Shown here piece after piece: positions 10,185 through 23,577 of a DNA stretch of 64,000 bases; positions within the stretch are counted from its first letter, which is position 1, and each line of letters begins with the position of its first letter. Made by a program: the position numbers and the translations under genes. Origin of the DNA: Quercus robur (taxonomy: Eukaryota > Streptophyta > Magnoliopsida > Fagales > Fagaceae). The stretch is from the NCBI RefSeq assembly GCF_932294415.1, contig NC_065538.1, forward strand, positions 15,450,830 through 15,514,829, given 5' to 3'. The notes under the pieces are model-generated. The model saw only the letters and a list, made by a program, of their open reading frames with translations, was not told where the DNA came from and ran no database searches.

Positions 10185-12639
10185 TGTTTTATAAATGAAA
10201 ATTCACCTACCAGCAACCATAGAGTTACAACAACAAAAATATATTACACTTTCAGATTTCAAAGTCTTACAATTTTAATCGCTATTCAAAAACAGTAGAT
10301 CAGGTAGGATGGAAAACAGTTTGAAATAGTGATAATGCTTTCTTTTTTTTAGCGCTCTGTCTCCCCTTGAATAGTAAGCAGTAAGTCATTGGTTTATTTT
10401 CAATAATAAGTAAAATGGGCTGAAACTGCTGTTTTTGTTAGGATGACAGCAAGTACAGACTGGCAGTTAATGAGTCCCCTATTAAAAAAAATGAACCTTA
10501 AGATCAATAGGATGCCAAAAAAAGAAAAAAAAGAAAAAGAAGGAAAGTGTAATAAGCAGGAAATCAAATGGTATCAAATTATTTTGCTCAATCAATCCAA
10601 AGAAATATAAAAAGCAATACAAATTCTGTTAAGTTCAAACAGTAATATAATAATTGATAAGAAGTAAATTACAGTCCAAACTCTAGCCATGGTTTAATAG
10701 TTTAGGAAGTTGTAGATATGAAGTTCGGATTTCTTTTTTTTCTTTTCAAGTGAGGGAGGGGAGAGATATGAAATCAGGTTCACCCAATGAGGAAACAGGA
10801 CAGTGCCACCAACCGACAAAGCTCATTGTTAACTTTGATTTAATTCGTCAAAAAAATTAAACAGAATTAGTTGAAGGCCAGTTACCTGGAGTCTCTAAGG
10901 TCAATATTGTAAAGTCCTTTATCCTCTCAACAAAAATCATTCGATTTTCCACTGAGCAGTTGATATATATGGAAATGCAGTCTTTAATTTCCCAAGCTGC
11001 TTCTGATGTAATATTTGTAAACTCTTTTATCCTCTCATTTGAAACCTTTCGATTTTCCACTGAGCAGTTCATATATATGGCCCAGAACAACACAGAAGTT
11101 AAGGGCAATCCATAGAAGAGAGATAAACCAACATGTTCTGCATGAAGTAAGAATAAATGAATTAGTTCATTTTCTTCTTTTACACTAAGATTTTCCCATT
11201 ATCAGTACTCTTCTTGTTACTACTAAATCTGAGATCTCTTATTAAATCTGAAATGTTTTAGATAATCCTTTCAAGCATTGTATTACAGCAGATATTAGTT
11301 TTTCTTGTCATTGGATACCTTATCAGATTTAGACCGTCATGCTGACTGGGAAGTAACATACTGTAGAGTCTGAAAAAAATTTGTTTGATCAAAATTCACA
11401 GCTTTTTGCCAATACAGAATTGTAATATTCCCAGCATTAACTCTCATCTACAATAAGATGTGATCAATTTCCCCTTGATGTTTAACCATATAAGGCCGAA
11501 GAAAGAATTATAAACATATAATGTTCCCTGGAAACAATTAAAAATACTTATGTCAAAGAAAATGTTAGGAATGTATAAGTTAATTAAACAAAATAGTTCT
11601 ATAAGTTGAAGATGCAGATATGAAAAAAAAAAATTAGATTTCTGTATCCATTTTTTTTTTAATATTATTTTTTGTTTAAAAAAAAATTAAAACTTACCTA
11701 TTAGTCAACCAAGATCATAGCAATATTGATCAGATCATGGTTGTTTGTTACGTTAACTGCATCTCACATTCTTTGATATCTGCTTCAAAGTTTTGTACTT
11801 CGTTGCGATATGAATCTGTAATATTAGAACATTTTAAACATTAGTAAAGTTTATATATAACAATGGAGTAAAGTTTTGTACTTCTTTGTTTCTCATTGTC
11901 CTTAATAACAGTAAATAATTAAAGATTATAACTTGAGGCCAAAACATTGAAAGAAAGAGAATAAACGTCCGGATTTTTATTCAAATTCAAATAACAAAAA
12001 ATAGCAGTGAGGATGTGAAATAAGAACTGAAATTAATGATTACATAATCATCACAAAAGAAATTCAAATCCTTCAAAACCAACACAATTTAATCATTGAG
12101 CTACACTGAATAGTAAAATTTAACAAAAACAAATAAGCCAAAATTAATAATTAACCCCCAATTGATTCTCCAAATAAAAACCAAAAACCCTTAATTTTTT
12201 AGTTTAAAGAAAACTTTACAGGAAGCAATTCCGGTAGTCTGATAGTGGATGGAGGCTTACGGTGATGACAGAACTTGTGGTGGTGCCCCTTTCTCAATCC
12301 ATGGCGCATTAACTTAACAGTCTAATGATTATTCTTCCTATTCTTCCAAAAAAAAATCCAATCGGTTGATCTCTCTGAACTCTGTGACTAACCGACTCTC
12401 TCTCTACCGTTCTCGGACTTTTGGCCTCTAAACCTTGATTATCCAAAGCCAATTGTAAATACGCTAAAGCTAAACCAAAATCGAACACAAAATTAATTGA
12501 ATCCAAATACTCCCAAAAGTTTTTAGTATTCTGAGAAACTAAATCAAATCAAAACCTAATGTAACCCAAATACCTAAATACAAATCAATTCAACCAAATT
12601 TCTCAAAACTGTCAAAACCTATGGGACGTTTGATCGTAT

Positions 12640-12990
12640 TTAGCTTTGACGGATGCCGATTCCACTGGTTCGTAGAGTCTGAAGAGGAGATCGCTAGGGT
12701 TTTAATCGCAAAACAGATCTAGAATATTCCGTAAATTGACGGAAACAGGGGAAAATTATCCCGAAATCACAGAGAAGTTTCAAAACCGAATCAAACAACA
12801 AAAACTCATAGAGAGAAGGAGAGGGAGAGGGAGAGGGAGAGAGAGCAGAACGTACCTGGAAAACTCAAAAGGGGATAGCAATGGTCGGCCAATCGAATCT
12901 CCAGTGTGGCGCAAGTTTTTTTTTTTCTCCTAGCAGAGTTTGATGCGAAGAGATCGCCTCTATCGCAATATGGCTAGGGTTTTTTTACAG
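12640..12990 (-). other. Captured host leader and intron-start segment in Helitron A
   Basis: On the minus strand: AAACCCTAGCC, GCGATAGAGGCGATCTC, a purine-rich run, GCGCCACACTGGAGATTCG, then TTTTGAGTTTTCCAG|GTACGTTCT followed by CT-rich intron-like sequence. This resembles a plant 5' untranslated exon with a splice donor. The same order is in Helitron B (about 39995-40230). Gene capture by Helitrons is well known; the donor gene is not identifiable here. Confidence 0.5.
12811..12845 (+). repeat. GGGAGA/GA simple repeat
   Basis: GAGAGGGAGAGGGAGA-type repeat, the complement of the CT-rich stretch in the captured leader segment. Confidence 0.8.
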
Positions 12991-13352
12991 AGAAAAAATG
13001 TTAAAAAAGACTGATGTGAAGAGGGTAGCGTTTTTTCCTTTTTCCTGTATCACAATATTGGCAGGGTTTTTTAATTTCTACGTTTTTTTTAATTTCATAG
13101 AGATCGGTAGATATTTTTTACTTTCTACATTTTCTTTTTCCTTTAACAGCTTTTTTTTTTTTTTTTTTTTTTTTTGTTGTTAATATAAACAATTATAACC
13201 AAACGGTGTTAATTTTTTGAAAACAATATAGTGTATCGCTTTTTAAAGTTACACATGTCTGAATTTTAGATAGGGATTTTTCCTATTTGTCATTACCTCC
13301 TTAATTCTAGGAACTCATTTTCTCTCAGCTTCTGCTATTATATATATATAGA

Positions 13353-13397
13353 TATAGATATAGATATAGATATAGATACATTTGAGTTGGCATAATC
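13353..13397. repeat. Continuation of array monomer 8 after Helitron A
   Basis: A TATAGA repeat, then GATACATTTGAGTTGGCATAA, which corresponds to GATACATTAGAGTTAGCATAA in the monomers. Array similarity ends soon after 13397. Confidence 0.85.
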
Positions 13398-16300
13398 CTA
13401 GAGGCCATTGAAATTAAATTTTATAGAAAAAAATATAGAAGGGTTCCAACTTGGGAGCTCTATAAGAATTAGAGTCTAGAACTTCATTTTAAAATTAAGT
13501 TTCATATTCTTCCAAGAAGTAAAAAAATGATTATGAGGAGATAGAAATAGGGATTTACCACCAAACTTTCTATAGATTACACAGCCAAATTGTCATGGAT
13601 TTCAATAATAACTTTTTCTATTTTATCAACGAAGCAACTATATTGGATTTTCTGGAATTCTCATTTAACTTCATCCAGCGGAGATGCCATGGTTGAAAAT
13701 CATACACAAACACAGATATTAACCCAACACACACTCAATGTTGCAACTCTAACACCCAAAACTAATCAAGAATTGAAGTGAAATGAATCAAAATACTCAT
13801 CTCATCTTCTTCATCACTAGGGTAATATAACATTGGATTGTAGAACTTTTTTTTATTCAATTTTAGTTTCGAAGAGATTGAGAGTCATCGTTGCATCAAC
13901 AAAAACTTAAAGAAACAAATATTTAGAATTAAGATATAGAAGAAAACAAATAGGGTAGAGACAAAAATCATGATATCATAACCTAAAGATTACTTCCAGA
14001 TAGTTTTGTTACCATAGTCAGCAATAGAGAGCATAGTGATGTGAAGGTCTATTAGCATTTTTGAGACTTAGAGTAGCCTTTTTCTTTATGCCTAACAATA
14101 TAAAGAGAAAAATATGACTTAATATAAAAAAGAAAACAAAACAAAACTATGTTTGCAAATTTTGGAGGTTATGCAATTAGTTTAAAACTTAAAAGTGCCA
14201 TTTGAATGTAGAGAAGAAACCTTTGAGGATAGCTAATAAAATTTGAGTACTAAAGCCTGAAAGTTCAATCCAAAACATAGAAGAGAGTCCTAGTAGTTCA
14301 TTGATTCTAAATATGAAGGAAACAATGTCAAAGAAATTCAAATTAACATCTTCCAAGATAGTACTGTACTTTTCCCACACATTATATATTCAGTATGTTC
14401 AATGTATTCACTGAGAATTTAAATAAACACAAAGACAGCAATATTAATACACCAAGACTTCAAATCAATACTGCTGATTAGTACAAAGAATCAAATTTAG
14501 AAAATAGGCTCTCGTATCATTGTCTATACATAATTTTTTGAAAAATTAAAAAAAACAAAGAAGTTACTTGTCAATTGAACTGACAGTGAAAAAGAGAAAC
14601 AAAATATCTCTATTCTACTTAAATCACTTACTATTGCAGGGAAGATATGGTGCCGACTCCTGAAGGTCTCGCTAGTAAAGTTGATTGTGGCCTTGCATAG
14701 GGTGGCCTTGCAGTTGGTATTAGTTTTATGGTCTCACCAAAAACGTTCTTGGCTAGTGATAGGCAATATCGAATGCAAATCTGCAAAATCACCTACGCAA
14801 AAACAGAAAAAGGAGTGTGTTTAAAATGAATGATTTTTCAGTAATCATAATTGGTCAATTTAGATGGAGATGAATTATGAATGCAATTCTCCTACTTTAA
14901 GTCTGTAAAAATTACAAAATCATAAATGCCATACAAAAAATACACCAACTAATTTGATCTATTTGTAATAAAAATAGAATGAAGTATTTACGTCTAGATT
15001 ATGCTACTTACATCTAGAACAACATTAACATTGTTCATAGCACTATTTATTATTTGTAGCATGGGTTCTTGGTTTGTGATAGGCAATGTGGGCATGTAAG
15101 ATATACATTGGTGCATGGAAATCTACAAAATCACCTACACAAAAATAGAAGAGAGAGTTTAAAATTAATGATTGTGTAATAATCATAGTTTAGTTTAGAT
15201 AGAAATGAATTCTAAATGCAAGCTTGGTCTCCTCCTTTTTTGGGTCTATAAAATTTACAAAATCATAGATGCATTGCAAACAAACACCAACTGATTTGAT
15301 CAATCTATGATCAAATTAGAATGGAGTATATATGTTTAGATTATGCTATTCTTTTTTATTTATTAAACAAATTAACAACTTTCCTAACACTTGAACAACA
15401 TGGACTTTTAAAAAGGAAAAAAGTGAGAGACCAACCACAACAAATTAATAGCTTTCTTGATATTTAGTTTTCTAAAAGTTGGCAATATCCTGCAAAGGTT
15501 TGCATTTTGAATTCAACTCCAAATATTTTCCTTGCTCATGGCCTTCAGTTGTTTTTGTATATAATACAACAATCATGCTCATTACTCAAAATTAGGACTC
15601 AGATTCATTAACTTAAAATTAGAAGCTTTTTAATGTAGCACCTATCAAAATGAATACTCATGGAAATCTCAATTTTCAATCAATCTTGTATTCCCAAAAT
15701 AGGGCTACATTGAACAAAGCGAAAATCTAAGAGGCAAATGAATTGCAATCTGCACTTCAATTTTCTATGATTGGACAAAGACATAGGAAATGAAAAGATG
15801 AAAAAAAATGAAATCAACAAAGAGAGATATAAGCAAGAATCTACCTTAAAAACCCTATCTCTTCAACTGAAATTTAGCAACCAACATTAGGAAAGAATTA
15901 TAGTTGGATTCAAAATTAGAACAACATATATTATAGTACTTGCAATTCATGTTGATATAAGAGTCTTAGGATGCTCAGACTATCCTATGACAAAACTTAA
16001 AATTCAATGAAAAAGATGGCATAAAGAAACTGAAACAAATCCTCCAACAATGACAAAACCATAACCTAAATAAAGAAAACTTTAAAATCTCACAATCTGA
16101 AATAAAACAGAAAATTATCTAAATAAGAAAAGGGTACGAAGAAATGAACTTGATGCATAATTTTGTAGCGTTTTTTATTATGTTAGAATTAAATGATTTC
16201 AAATATAAGGGGCAAATGAAAAGATAAAGAAAATCTTACGAAAATCTACCAAACAGGGAAAGATATTCTAACCAAAAAAAAATAATCGACAAAACAGAAA

Positions 16301-17704
16301 CCAAGAAATTGGAAAAATAAAATGGGAAATCAAGTTACCTTTAACCTTGATTCAAAATTTTTTTTTTTTTGGGCATAATACCCAATGTCTGGCACAAAAA
16401 CATGGTATACTATGATTGGAGAAAAATAATGGAAATAAGAAATTAAATGGAATCTTAACAACAGTGAATAGTGTAGAAGGAATAAGGCATAAACAATGTA
16501 AGAATGGAAACTTTGTTGCTACAGGAAAGGAACAGCACAAATGTAGGAGAAGAAACTATACAACATGAAGGAAAAAAAGAAAGAAACTATACAACAGGAA
16601 AAACTAATTTGAACCACAAATTTAAAACTATCTTAACATTATGACAAAGTTTTGATTGAAATTAACAGAACCCACTACAAGCTCCAAACCCATCAATTTA
16701 AAAGATAAAACACTCCCAAACAAAACCCTAAATCATACTTAACAGGAAAACTTATAAATTTGTCCTGCCAAAGCTAAATGCAAAATAAATAGTGTCAGTG
16801 TAAATTTATACGATTACTATATAGCAAACCTATAAATTTACACGGTTATATATGGATTAGCGTGGGTCATTTTTGTGCAAAATTGTGTAAATTTTACACA
16901 TTTTTCTATTATACACTCATTAAGGTGAGTGCTCTAACAATGGAAAAAAGAAATACTCTTTCTTTATTTCATATATAGGCTTCTTATTACTTTCCTTTTC
17001 CTCTATCTATAACAACAGCACCACCACCTTTGCAAATAATTGGATGTCCTGGTTATTGGCTTCTTAGCTTTAGGAGCATCATAATTATAGAATGATTTCT
17101 ATCCTAACATAGCTAGCTCCTAGCATTCCATCCAAACCTTTCATATCAACCTGGAATGAAGGGCTTTTGTTTCTAATTTTTTCATAAGAAGATGAACAAA
17201 ACTTTAATATTGAAAAGCACAAATTGAATGAAATTATAGAGAGATATTTGAGAGAGAAAGAAAGAGAGAGAGAGACATGGAGGTTAAGTACAGTACCATG
17301 TAACTGTATCCTTTTGGTTCTTTGATTTGGTAGGACCAAACTCCCAACTCTTTAAAATCACCATTTCTCATTAACAATAATTTTCTCAAAGAAAAAATGT
17401 AGTCATATTTGCAATTGACATATGCATTAAGTATTACATAAATAAATCCACACTCATACTCAAATTAATAACCAACCCCCGTTCTCCTCCAAACAAATCA
17501 CACACAAATAGTGCTTCAAAGGAAATTAATTACCAAAGCCTTAATTATTTTTTTCATCCAATTCAAAACCAAAGCCTTAATCATATGTTAGCAGCAAATT
17601 TGGAAATAAAATTTAAAACTTTAACAATAATATTTTGAAAGTTAAGATGGTGGCTTGAAGTTGTAAAATAGGGTGACACTGGTTTAACAGTGGTAAATTT
17701 CCTT

Positions 17705-17707
<3 letters not shown>
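13398..17707. other. Gene-poor AT-rich region
   Basis: No coding region, RNA gene or complete transposon seen. Two diverged copies of a roughly 90-bp theme (TTCTTGG...GTGATAGGCAAT...GCA.ATCT.CAAAATCACCTAC) lie near 14745-14800 and 15065-15135, each followed by AATTTAGATGGA/TTAGATAGAAATGAATT-like sequence. This suggests an old tandem duplication of about 330 bp. Short ORFs here have no family features. Confidence 0.6.

Positions 17708-17738
<31 letters not shown>
17708..17738. repeat. (CT)n microsatellite
   Basis: About 15 uninterrupted CT units. Confidence 0.95.
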
Positions 17739-17740
<2 letters not shown>

Positions 17741-20700
17741 AGAGGAAGGAATTAAACATTTAAAAAAAACCACAAAATAAATTAGAAAACAAATAGAAAG
17801 TCAAAGGTTATATACGCCAAAGGAAAGCATCCAAAGGAGGAGCATAACCCCATCAATTAACTATGCATTCAAAGTAATAGTATTTGAATAGGAAAAACAA
17901 TCATGAGAAAGCAATTAACTAGGAATTGCCTAAACTAATGGCAGAAACAATATTTGAAGAAGGGAAAAAATTACGTTATGCTAACCCTGGGTATAGATTG
18001 TTGAAGAAAATTCAAATAAGATATATGTAAAGAAACATCTAGAAGAAGTCCTATAAACGAATAGAAAAAAGAACAGAATAACTCATATAAGTAATGCGTA
18101 AAAGAATAAGTACCTGTTTAGTGACAGATTATTGTATAGAAAGAAGCGGCATCCAGCAACGTAGATATGGTTGGTAGCATAGTATGCAGATTGTGAAATT
18201 AATCACATAACAGCCCTGAACCATTTCAATCCTAAAATCCAAAACAAAGACAAATAAAAAAAAAAAAGTTTCTAACACAAATATCTAAATCAATCGATCC
18301 AACCAAATATCCAAACATAAAGCATATTTAACAATCAATTAAAAAGAAAATTACCGGTGATGGTTCAAATAAAGTGGAAACTAAACCTAGTACTGTTTCT
18401 ACTCAGACTAGGATTGCTTCCAAGGATTTTCCTTTTCACCTACAAACCCAGAAAAGAAAAGCTAAAGAAAAACCTTTTAATTTTTTATTAGACAAATTTG
18501 GAATTGAAATCAATTAATGACAAATGAAATTTACAATTGAATCCAAGAGAGAGTTAAATAAATAAACACTGAGTGGAATGATTGGAAACTCTTTGCCAGG
18601 AATACTCATTCAAGAAGCATAAAAGAAATTGAAGATATCAAAAATACTTTGCTCTCTATGTGATTCAAAAATTACCCAAAACAATTTTAACTCGAAAATC
18701 CAAAACCAAACCAAAGCTACACAAATACCCTAACCATAAACCAAATCAAATCCAATAAACTTAATCAAAATAAAATCTAACCCAAATGCCTAATCGAACC
18801 TATAGTACCAAACACCCAAACATAAATCATAGTTACCGCATAATTTAAAAAAAGAATAAAGAAAACCTTTACCGATAACGGTTCCAGCTTCATGATGATG
18901 GTGGCTACCCTAAGATTTATCTCTCTTTCAATCTCTGTTTTTCTTCTATTTTTAAATAGTGTAACATTCTTAATAGGTTCATTATCTCAATTGAAGGCTC
19001 TTTTCTTCCTTTTCTTCTTTAAAAAAATGGCAGCCTGACTGTGGCAAGAGAGACACAAAGACCTAAACTGAAACCAATCCAAACAAATATCAAAAACTTG
19101 ATCATATGTAATGCACAAACTGAAAAGACCTAAATCGAAACCACTCTAAATAAAATATCAAATTATGATCATATTTAATGAAAAAGCTGAAAAATGAGGA
19201 GAAAAACTTACAAGTAGCGGTTTTGGCATGATGATGGTGGGAGGATTGTTGTTAGTGGTAATTCTGCCTAATACTGACTTTGTTCTCTGATTTTATTTAT
19301 TTATTTATTTTTTTGTGTGTGTGTTTAGTAATCACTAATCAGACAGTAACAAATGAAAAGGAAATTCATTTAAAAATAAATGCAATAGAAGATGGTTAAT
19401 TGACAATCATAACTCTTTATCGATCCAACATGATCAGATCAAAACATCCATAAAAGGAAATAACAATAATACACAAAGAAACAATAATTATAGCAGTAAT
19501 TACTTGACAAATTGACAATCAAAATCAATTCAATTAACTACCCAAACCTAAGCCTAAATCAACTCAAACATTTAAAGCAATATTAAAAGAAAAAATACCT
19601 ATAACAGTTTCAGGTGGTCTAACTGGAAGATATCAGTTTTCTCTCTCTCGTTTCTCTCTCTTTGCCCTCTCTAGACCTAGATTATATTTGACGCCAAATT
19701 TAAATCAACAAAAAATAGAGACTATACATGTTGACGCAGACACTGGATTAACGCAGTTGGATGACAGATTTCTAAAAAAAAATCGCCCCCCTATGCCTTT
19801 CTCTTTAACGGACTGTCTCAATTTGGGTTTTCAAATTGTTTTTTATTTTTTAAATCCCTTATAACTATGAAACTGTGTTATGTAAACGGTTAATACCAAA
19901 CTAGTGTAATGTTTGGGTTTGAGTTATTAGACGCACGAAAAACTATGACTTTTTTGAGTTTTCTCTTTACCTTCACTACTTCTTCTATAAGTGGGTTTGT
20001 AGATCTCTTTGATTGTGCCATTCTTTTCGTTTTTCATTATCATTCAACCTTAGCCAAAACCAATAATCCAAATATCTAAATTAAAGACAATCAACCGAAT
20101 AGCCCAAATATCTAAATCAATGACAAAATGCTATATTCAGACGCACATATATCATACCAAGACCTCAAAATGGTTTATATACAGAGATATAGCATATTAT
20201 GAATATATCATATGATAAATTTTGTACAATTATAATTTGTCATAATCAATCGTGAATTTGAACTATTACGAGGATAAAGCAGAACCAAATCGTAACTTAT
20301 GCATGTTAGTTGAAAAGCAAAAGGAATTACTTGAACATGATGAATCATATGACAAACTTTGTTGGTAGCAAAAGAAAACGGCTAATATGCATTTTTTGGT
20401 TTAAGTCTTAAGACCAATTCAATTCTGTGTAAATATTTTAGTTTTAATCTAATCTTAGGCTACCAATTCTGAAGCTAATTATCAACAAAGCTCCTAATTT
20501 TATCTTTGTTTTTAACCCCAGATTCCTCTATGAGTTGGACCAATACCTTGACCAAATTTTAAAGACTGCATCTTTGGCTAAAATTAAAGCTCCCATTTGA
20601 TTGGGGGAGCATAAGAAAATACTAATACAAACTGTGAGTGCCTCCAAGTGTAGAAAAGGATCACTAAGATACTGGCTCTCAGTAAAATATGGTGATTTCT

Positions 20701-21813
20701 AGCTCTCCCCATCTGGCTGCCATCAGCCAACTCTTTACGCTATTGTCATCCAAAATGAATCTTCATTTACTTCATTGGGCATTAAAGTAATAACTTCATT
20801 AGTCCCAATAAAACCTCCTCAATTTACTACCATGAAAAGTGTGAATTACTTCTAAATGTGGTTTCAAACTTAAATCCCATTTACACCAATTTTTTTTTTT
20901 GTTTAAAATACTTGCCATGCTTGGGTTTAAGTAACACCTACCATGCTTTTTGTCAATTTTCAATAGCATATTTTGGTTTGTCACATTGGTGGTGTTTCAA
21001 TGTGTTAGTGATTCCTTTGACAAATAAAACCAAGAGACACAAACCCTGAAGTTGACTTAAACTAATGTAAGAGTATAACTATCGAATTATCAAAAAAGAA
21101 AAATGCAAAAGTGAGTAAGACATTTTGTCAAACACATGGTGTGCATGTTCTAAATGAGAATGAAAGGACAATTTAACAGCATGAATCCACCCAAAAAAAT
21201 ACAGAAAAATATGAAAGTGAGTGAGCCAAACACATGGTGTATATGTTCTTGATGGGAATGAAAGGATAGTTTAATAACATGAATCCACCCAAAAAAGAAA
21301 AAAAACAGAACTATCAAAGGAAGTTTCAACTTTCAATTCTATGTAATTATTCGATCTCATGAGAATGATCTAATCTCAGATCAATGTTATAAAAAATCAA
21401 GCCACATACACATTGTTCTAATCACATAGAAATTGATGGTCTCCTCCATGTGCTTGATCAAACAAAAGTATTTGAATGATGATGAAATTAAAGGAAACCG
21501 CAGTTGGGCCTGGGTTGTTGCTATAGCTTCCACTATTCTTTCAATCACTCAACCAAGTCGGTTATGAATATGTTATCTTTTTTTTTTTTTTTTTTTTTAA
21601 AAATAGGGAAAACTGAAAAGGTTCGAGTATCAATTCACACCAATGTAGCAAATATAACATAACATTGTGTCTCAAATTTATTATAGGCAACTGAACACCA
21701 ATCAATTAGGGGGAAAAATCCTAAAAATAAAATAAAAACATCACTAACCATTCCTCAAAACGCCGAGAGACAAAGCCTAGGTAGAATTTGATCTTCTATG
21801 GTGTTTCCCTGGG

Positions 21814-21856
<43 letters not shown>

Positions 21857-22547
21857 ATGGTAGGAATTGAAATTTATAATTGCAGTTAACCCTAATTAGA
21901 AACCCTTGAATCCCAAAATTAATAATAACCTCCAAATCGAAAATTTAGTAGTTTTCCCAGTGTCCTTGTTTGTGTTTGTTTTCACAATTTCCTACAACCA
22001 TTTGAGCCTCAAAGTTATTTTTGGAAACAAAAACCACATATTATTCATATGCAAGTAGATTAGGACAACAAAAATAACAAAAAAATAGGAAGAAAGTAGT
22101 GAAGATTGAGAATTCAAGATGATCTTACCAAGGCTCTGGTACATACCTCGAAAGATTCAAAGTCGATGAGGGGAAGGTCTGCGTTTAGAAGAGAATGAAG
22201 AGAGAGAGAGGGGAATTGTCAAATGGTTAGGAAGGTAGTGAAGTGATGAGAAGAGAGATTTTTCTTTTAATTTTTTTTTTTAATCAAATTTTAGTTATAG
22301 AAGAAGTATCTATCAGGTTTTGTTTTCAGTGGTGGGGAAACTGATGGTGATGGTTGGGCTTAGATATTTCTCTCTTCATCAGTAAGAAGTTCTAGAAAAA
22401 TTATTTTTTAATGCGTACCTTCCAAATATGGAGTGAAGGGGATTGTTTTTGTTGCTCAGTGTATGGTTTCGACGAACTCTGTTCTCTGTCCCTTTTTATT
22501 GCAATTTACTGATTTAAGCGGTTTGTTTTCTTTTACACTGAAAGGCT
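17739..22547. other. Gene-poor region with diverged repeat modules
   Basis: No gene supported. Near 18350, 18875, 19215 and 19600 an A-rich stretch is followed by a similar short word (ACCGGTGATGGTTC, ACCGATAACGGTTCCAG, ACAAGTAGCGGTTTTGG, ACCTATAACAGTTTCAGG), in three cases near GATGATGGTGG or GGTGG. On the minus strand these read like weak splice-donor contexts. They may be decayed duplicates of the leader segment carried by the Helitrons (compare 12230-12290). Poly-T at about 21580-21598 and poly-A at 21814-21855 interrupt the region. Confidence 0.5.
21814..21855. repeat. Poly-A run of about 42 bases
   Basis: Long homopolymer, possibly a retroposon tail. No LINE or SINE body was recognised next to it. 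Confidence 0.85.
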
Positions 22548-22605
22548 ATCAAAAGGTGTTTTAATGTTGTGAAAAAGATCAAAAGGTGTTTTAATGTTGT
22601 GAAAC
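22548..22605. repeat. Two-copy 30-bp tandem repeat
   Basis: ATCAAAAGGTGTTTTAATG continues to TTGTGAAA and occurs twice head to tail. With the following bases it is the complement of the GATAAATTRTACTGTTTCAC word found at 23610-23630 and, more distantly, of the Helitron 5' region. Confidence 0.75.
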
Positions 22606-22639
22606 AGTACAATTTATCACCATTTTTTTTTGTTCATTT

Positions 22640-23450
22640 AGACCCCTTAAACTAGATTGTTTAACCTATTATATTAACCAAGCGATTACTTAGATTAATT
22701 ATTTAGATCAATGTTAAACACAAATAAATCATATCATGCAAAGTAGCAGAAAATAAATAACATCACGATATGATGACCCCGGAAAACTGATGAAACAAAC
22801 CGTTTCAAGGTAAAAATTTGGAGAGGATTTAACCTAACTATCCTTAAAATAAAGCAAATCCACTATAAGAAAATTGAAGTTTTTACAATTAGATTTAACC
22901 CTAAATCTATTGCTACCTCCAGTTGTAACTTACTGACATGAACACGTGCAAGTTGCGAATTCATGGATTCCTTCTCTTCTTGGATTTACTGCAACACAAG
23001 CACCCGCGCTTGTGACTTTGAGATCCCACTCAAAGTTTCAAATCACCTTCACTTGTTGGTCTTTGTAGCAGTAACTTCTACAACACCAAATCTTGAGTTT
23101 CTTCAAAGAATATTGTTGGTAGAAGACTTGAGAGAGCTTTGGGTACAAAACCCTAGATCTAAAATTAGAGGCACAAGATGCACTCTTCTCTCTCTAAAAA
23201 ACTCTAAAAACCCCCCTCTAGGGTTAGCTTATAATATCCTTAAAATACTGGAAAAAAACAGATCGTGATTTGGGTTTCAAACGAACAAGTTATGGGCTTT
23301 TTACGTTTGTTGATTTTTGCTGATCTATGACTTCCAATCGATCGAAAATTCTCCTGATCGATCAAACCAGTCTAATTTTGACTTTTTGAACCTGCACCTT
23401 GTATGTTCTTTAAATTTTGACTTGAAACACTTTAAGCATTGTCTAATATG
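22640..23450 (-). repeat. Probable solo LTR, Copia/Sirevirus-like
   Basis: On the minus strand the segment holds CGATCGATTGG/GATCGATCAGG words, AACCCTAG leader-like sequence, CAACAATATTCTTTGAAG, then a late part with TTATTTATTTTCTGC...TTTGCATGAT...GATTTATTTGTG. The order and some wording parallel the LTRs at 224-1226, including TTATTTTCTGCTGCAT and TTTGCATGATAAATTGATT. No second LTR or internal region is attached. Both boundaries are approximate, and no target duplication was confirmed. Confidence 0.45.
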
Positions 23451-23480
23451 ACTTCATAGACTCTAAGATCTATATTTAGA

Positions 23481-23577
23481 TAGGTTTTTTTTCCTATATG
23501 GCAGCACCTCCTTAATTGCAGGAAAAGGCTTTTTTTCCTGCAATTAAGGCTGTGCTGCCATGTAGGAAAAAAGCCTA
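23481..23577. repeat. Imperfect palindrome, about 45-bp arms
   Basis: The left arm (TAGGTTTTTTTTCCTATATGG onwards, to 23523) is the inverse of the right arm (23534-23577, ending CATGTAGGAAAAAAGCCTA), separated by a ~10-base loop. The right arm continues into CAAAATTTTGCCATGTTTAAG and AAAAAGCGATAAATTATAC, which parallels the 5' region of Helitrons A and B. It may be a head-to-head remnant of two such ends. Confidence 0.8.

Larger units (their letters stand above)
8833..13352 (-). mobile_element. Helitron A, non-autonomous
   Basis: On the minus strand the right end is a GC-rich hairpin (CCCGCGCATTGCGCGGG) followed by TTAAACACTAG and a host T: the hairpin-plus-CTRR 3' end of plant Helitrons. 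The 5' end is TCTATATATATATAATAGCAG preceded by host A, so the insertion lies between A and T. Both ends match Helitron B at 39633-44837 in opposite orientation. Insertion is proven by the array: monomer 8 stops at 8832 and its next bases (GATACATTTGAGTTGGCATAA) appear at 13377-13397. No Rep/helicase ORF is present, so mobility would rely on an autonomous relative. The interior holds an apparent captured 5' leader and AT-rich filler. A (TATAGA)n microsatellite adjoins the 5' end and makes the exact first base uncertain by a few bases. Confidence 0.9.

Noticed and set aside
17085..17339. 84-codon minus-strand ORF
   Set aside because: Composition driven by CT/GA-rich sequence; no homologous feature or gene context.
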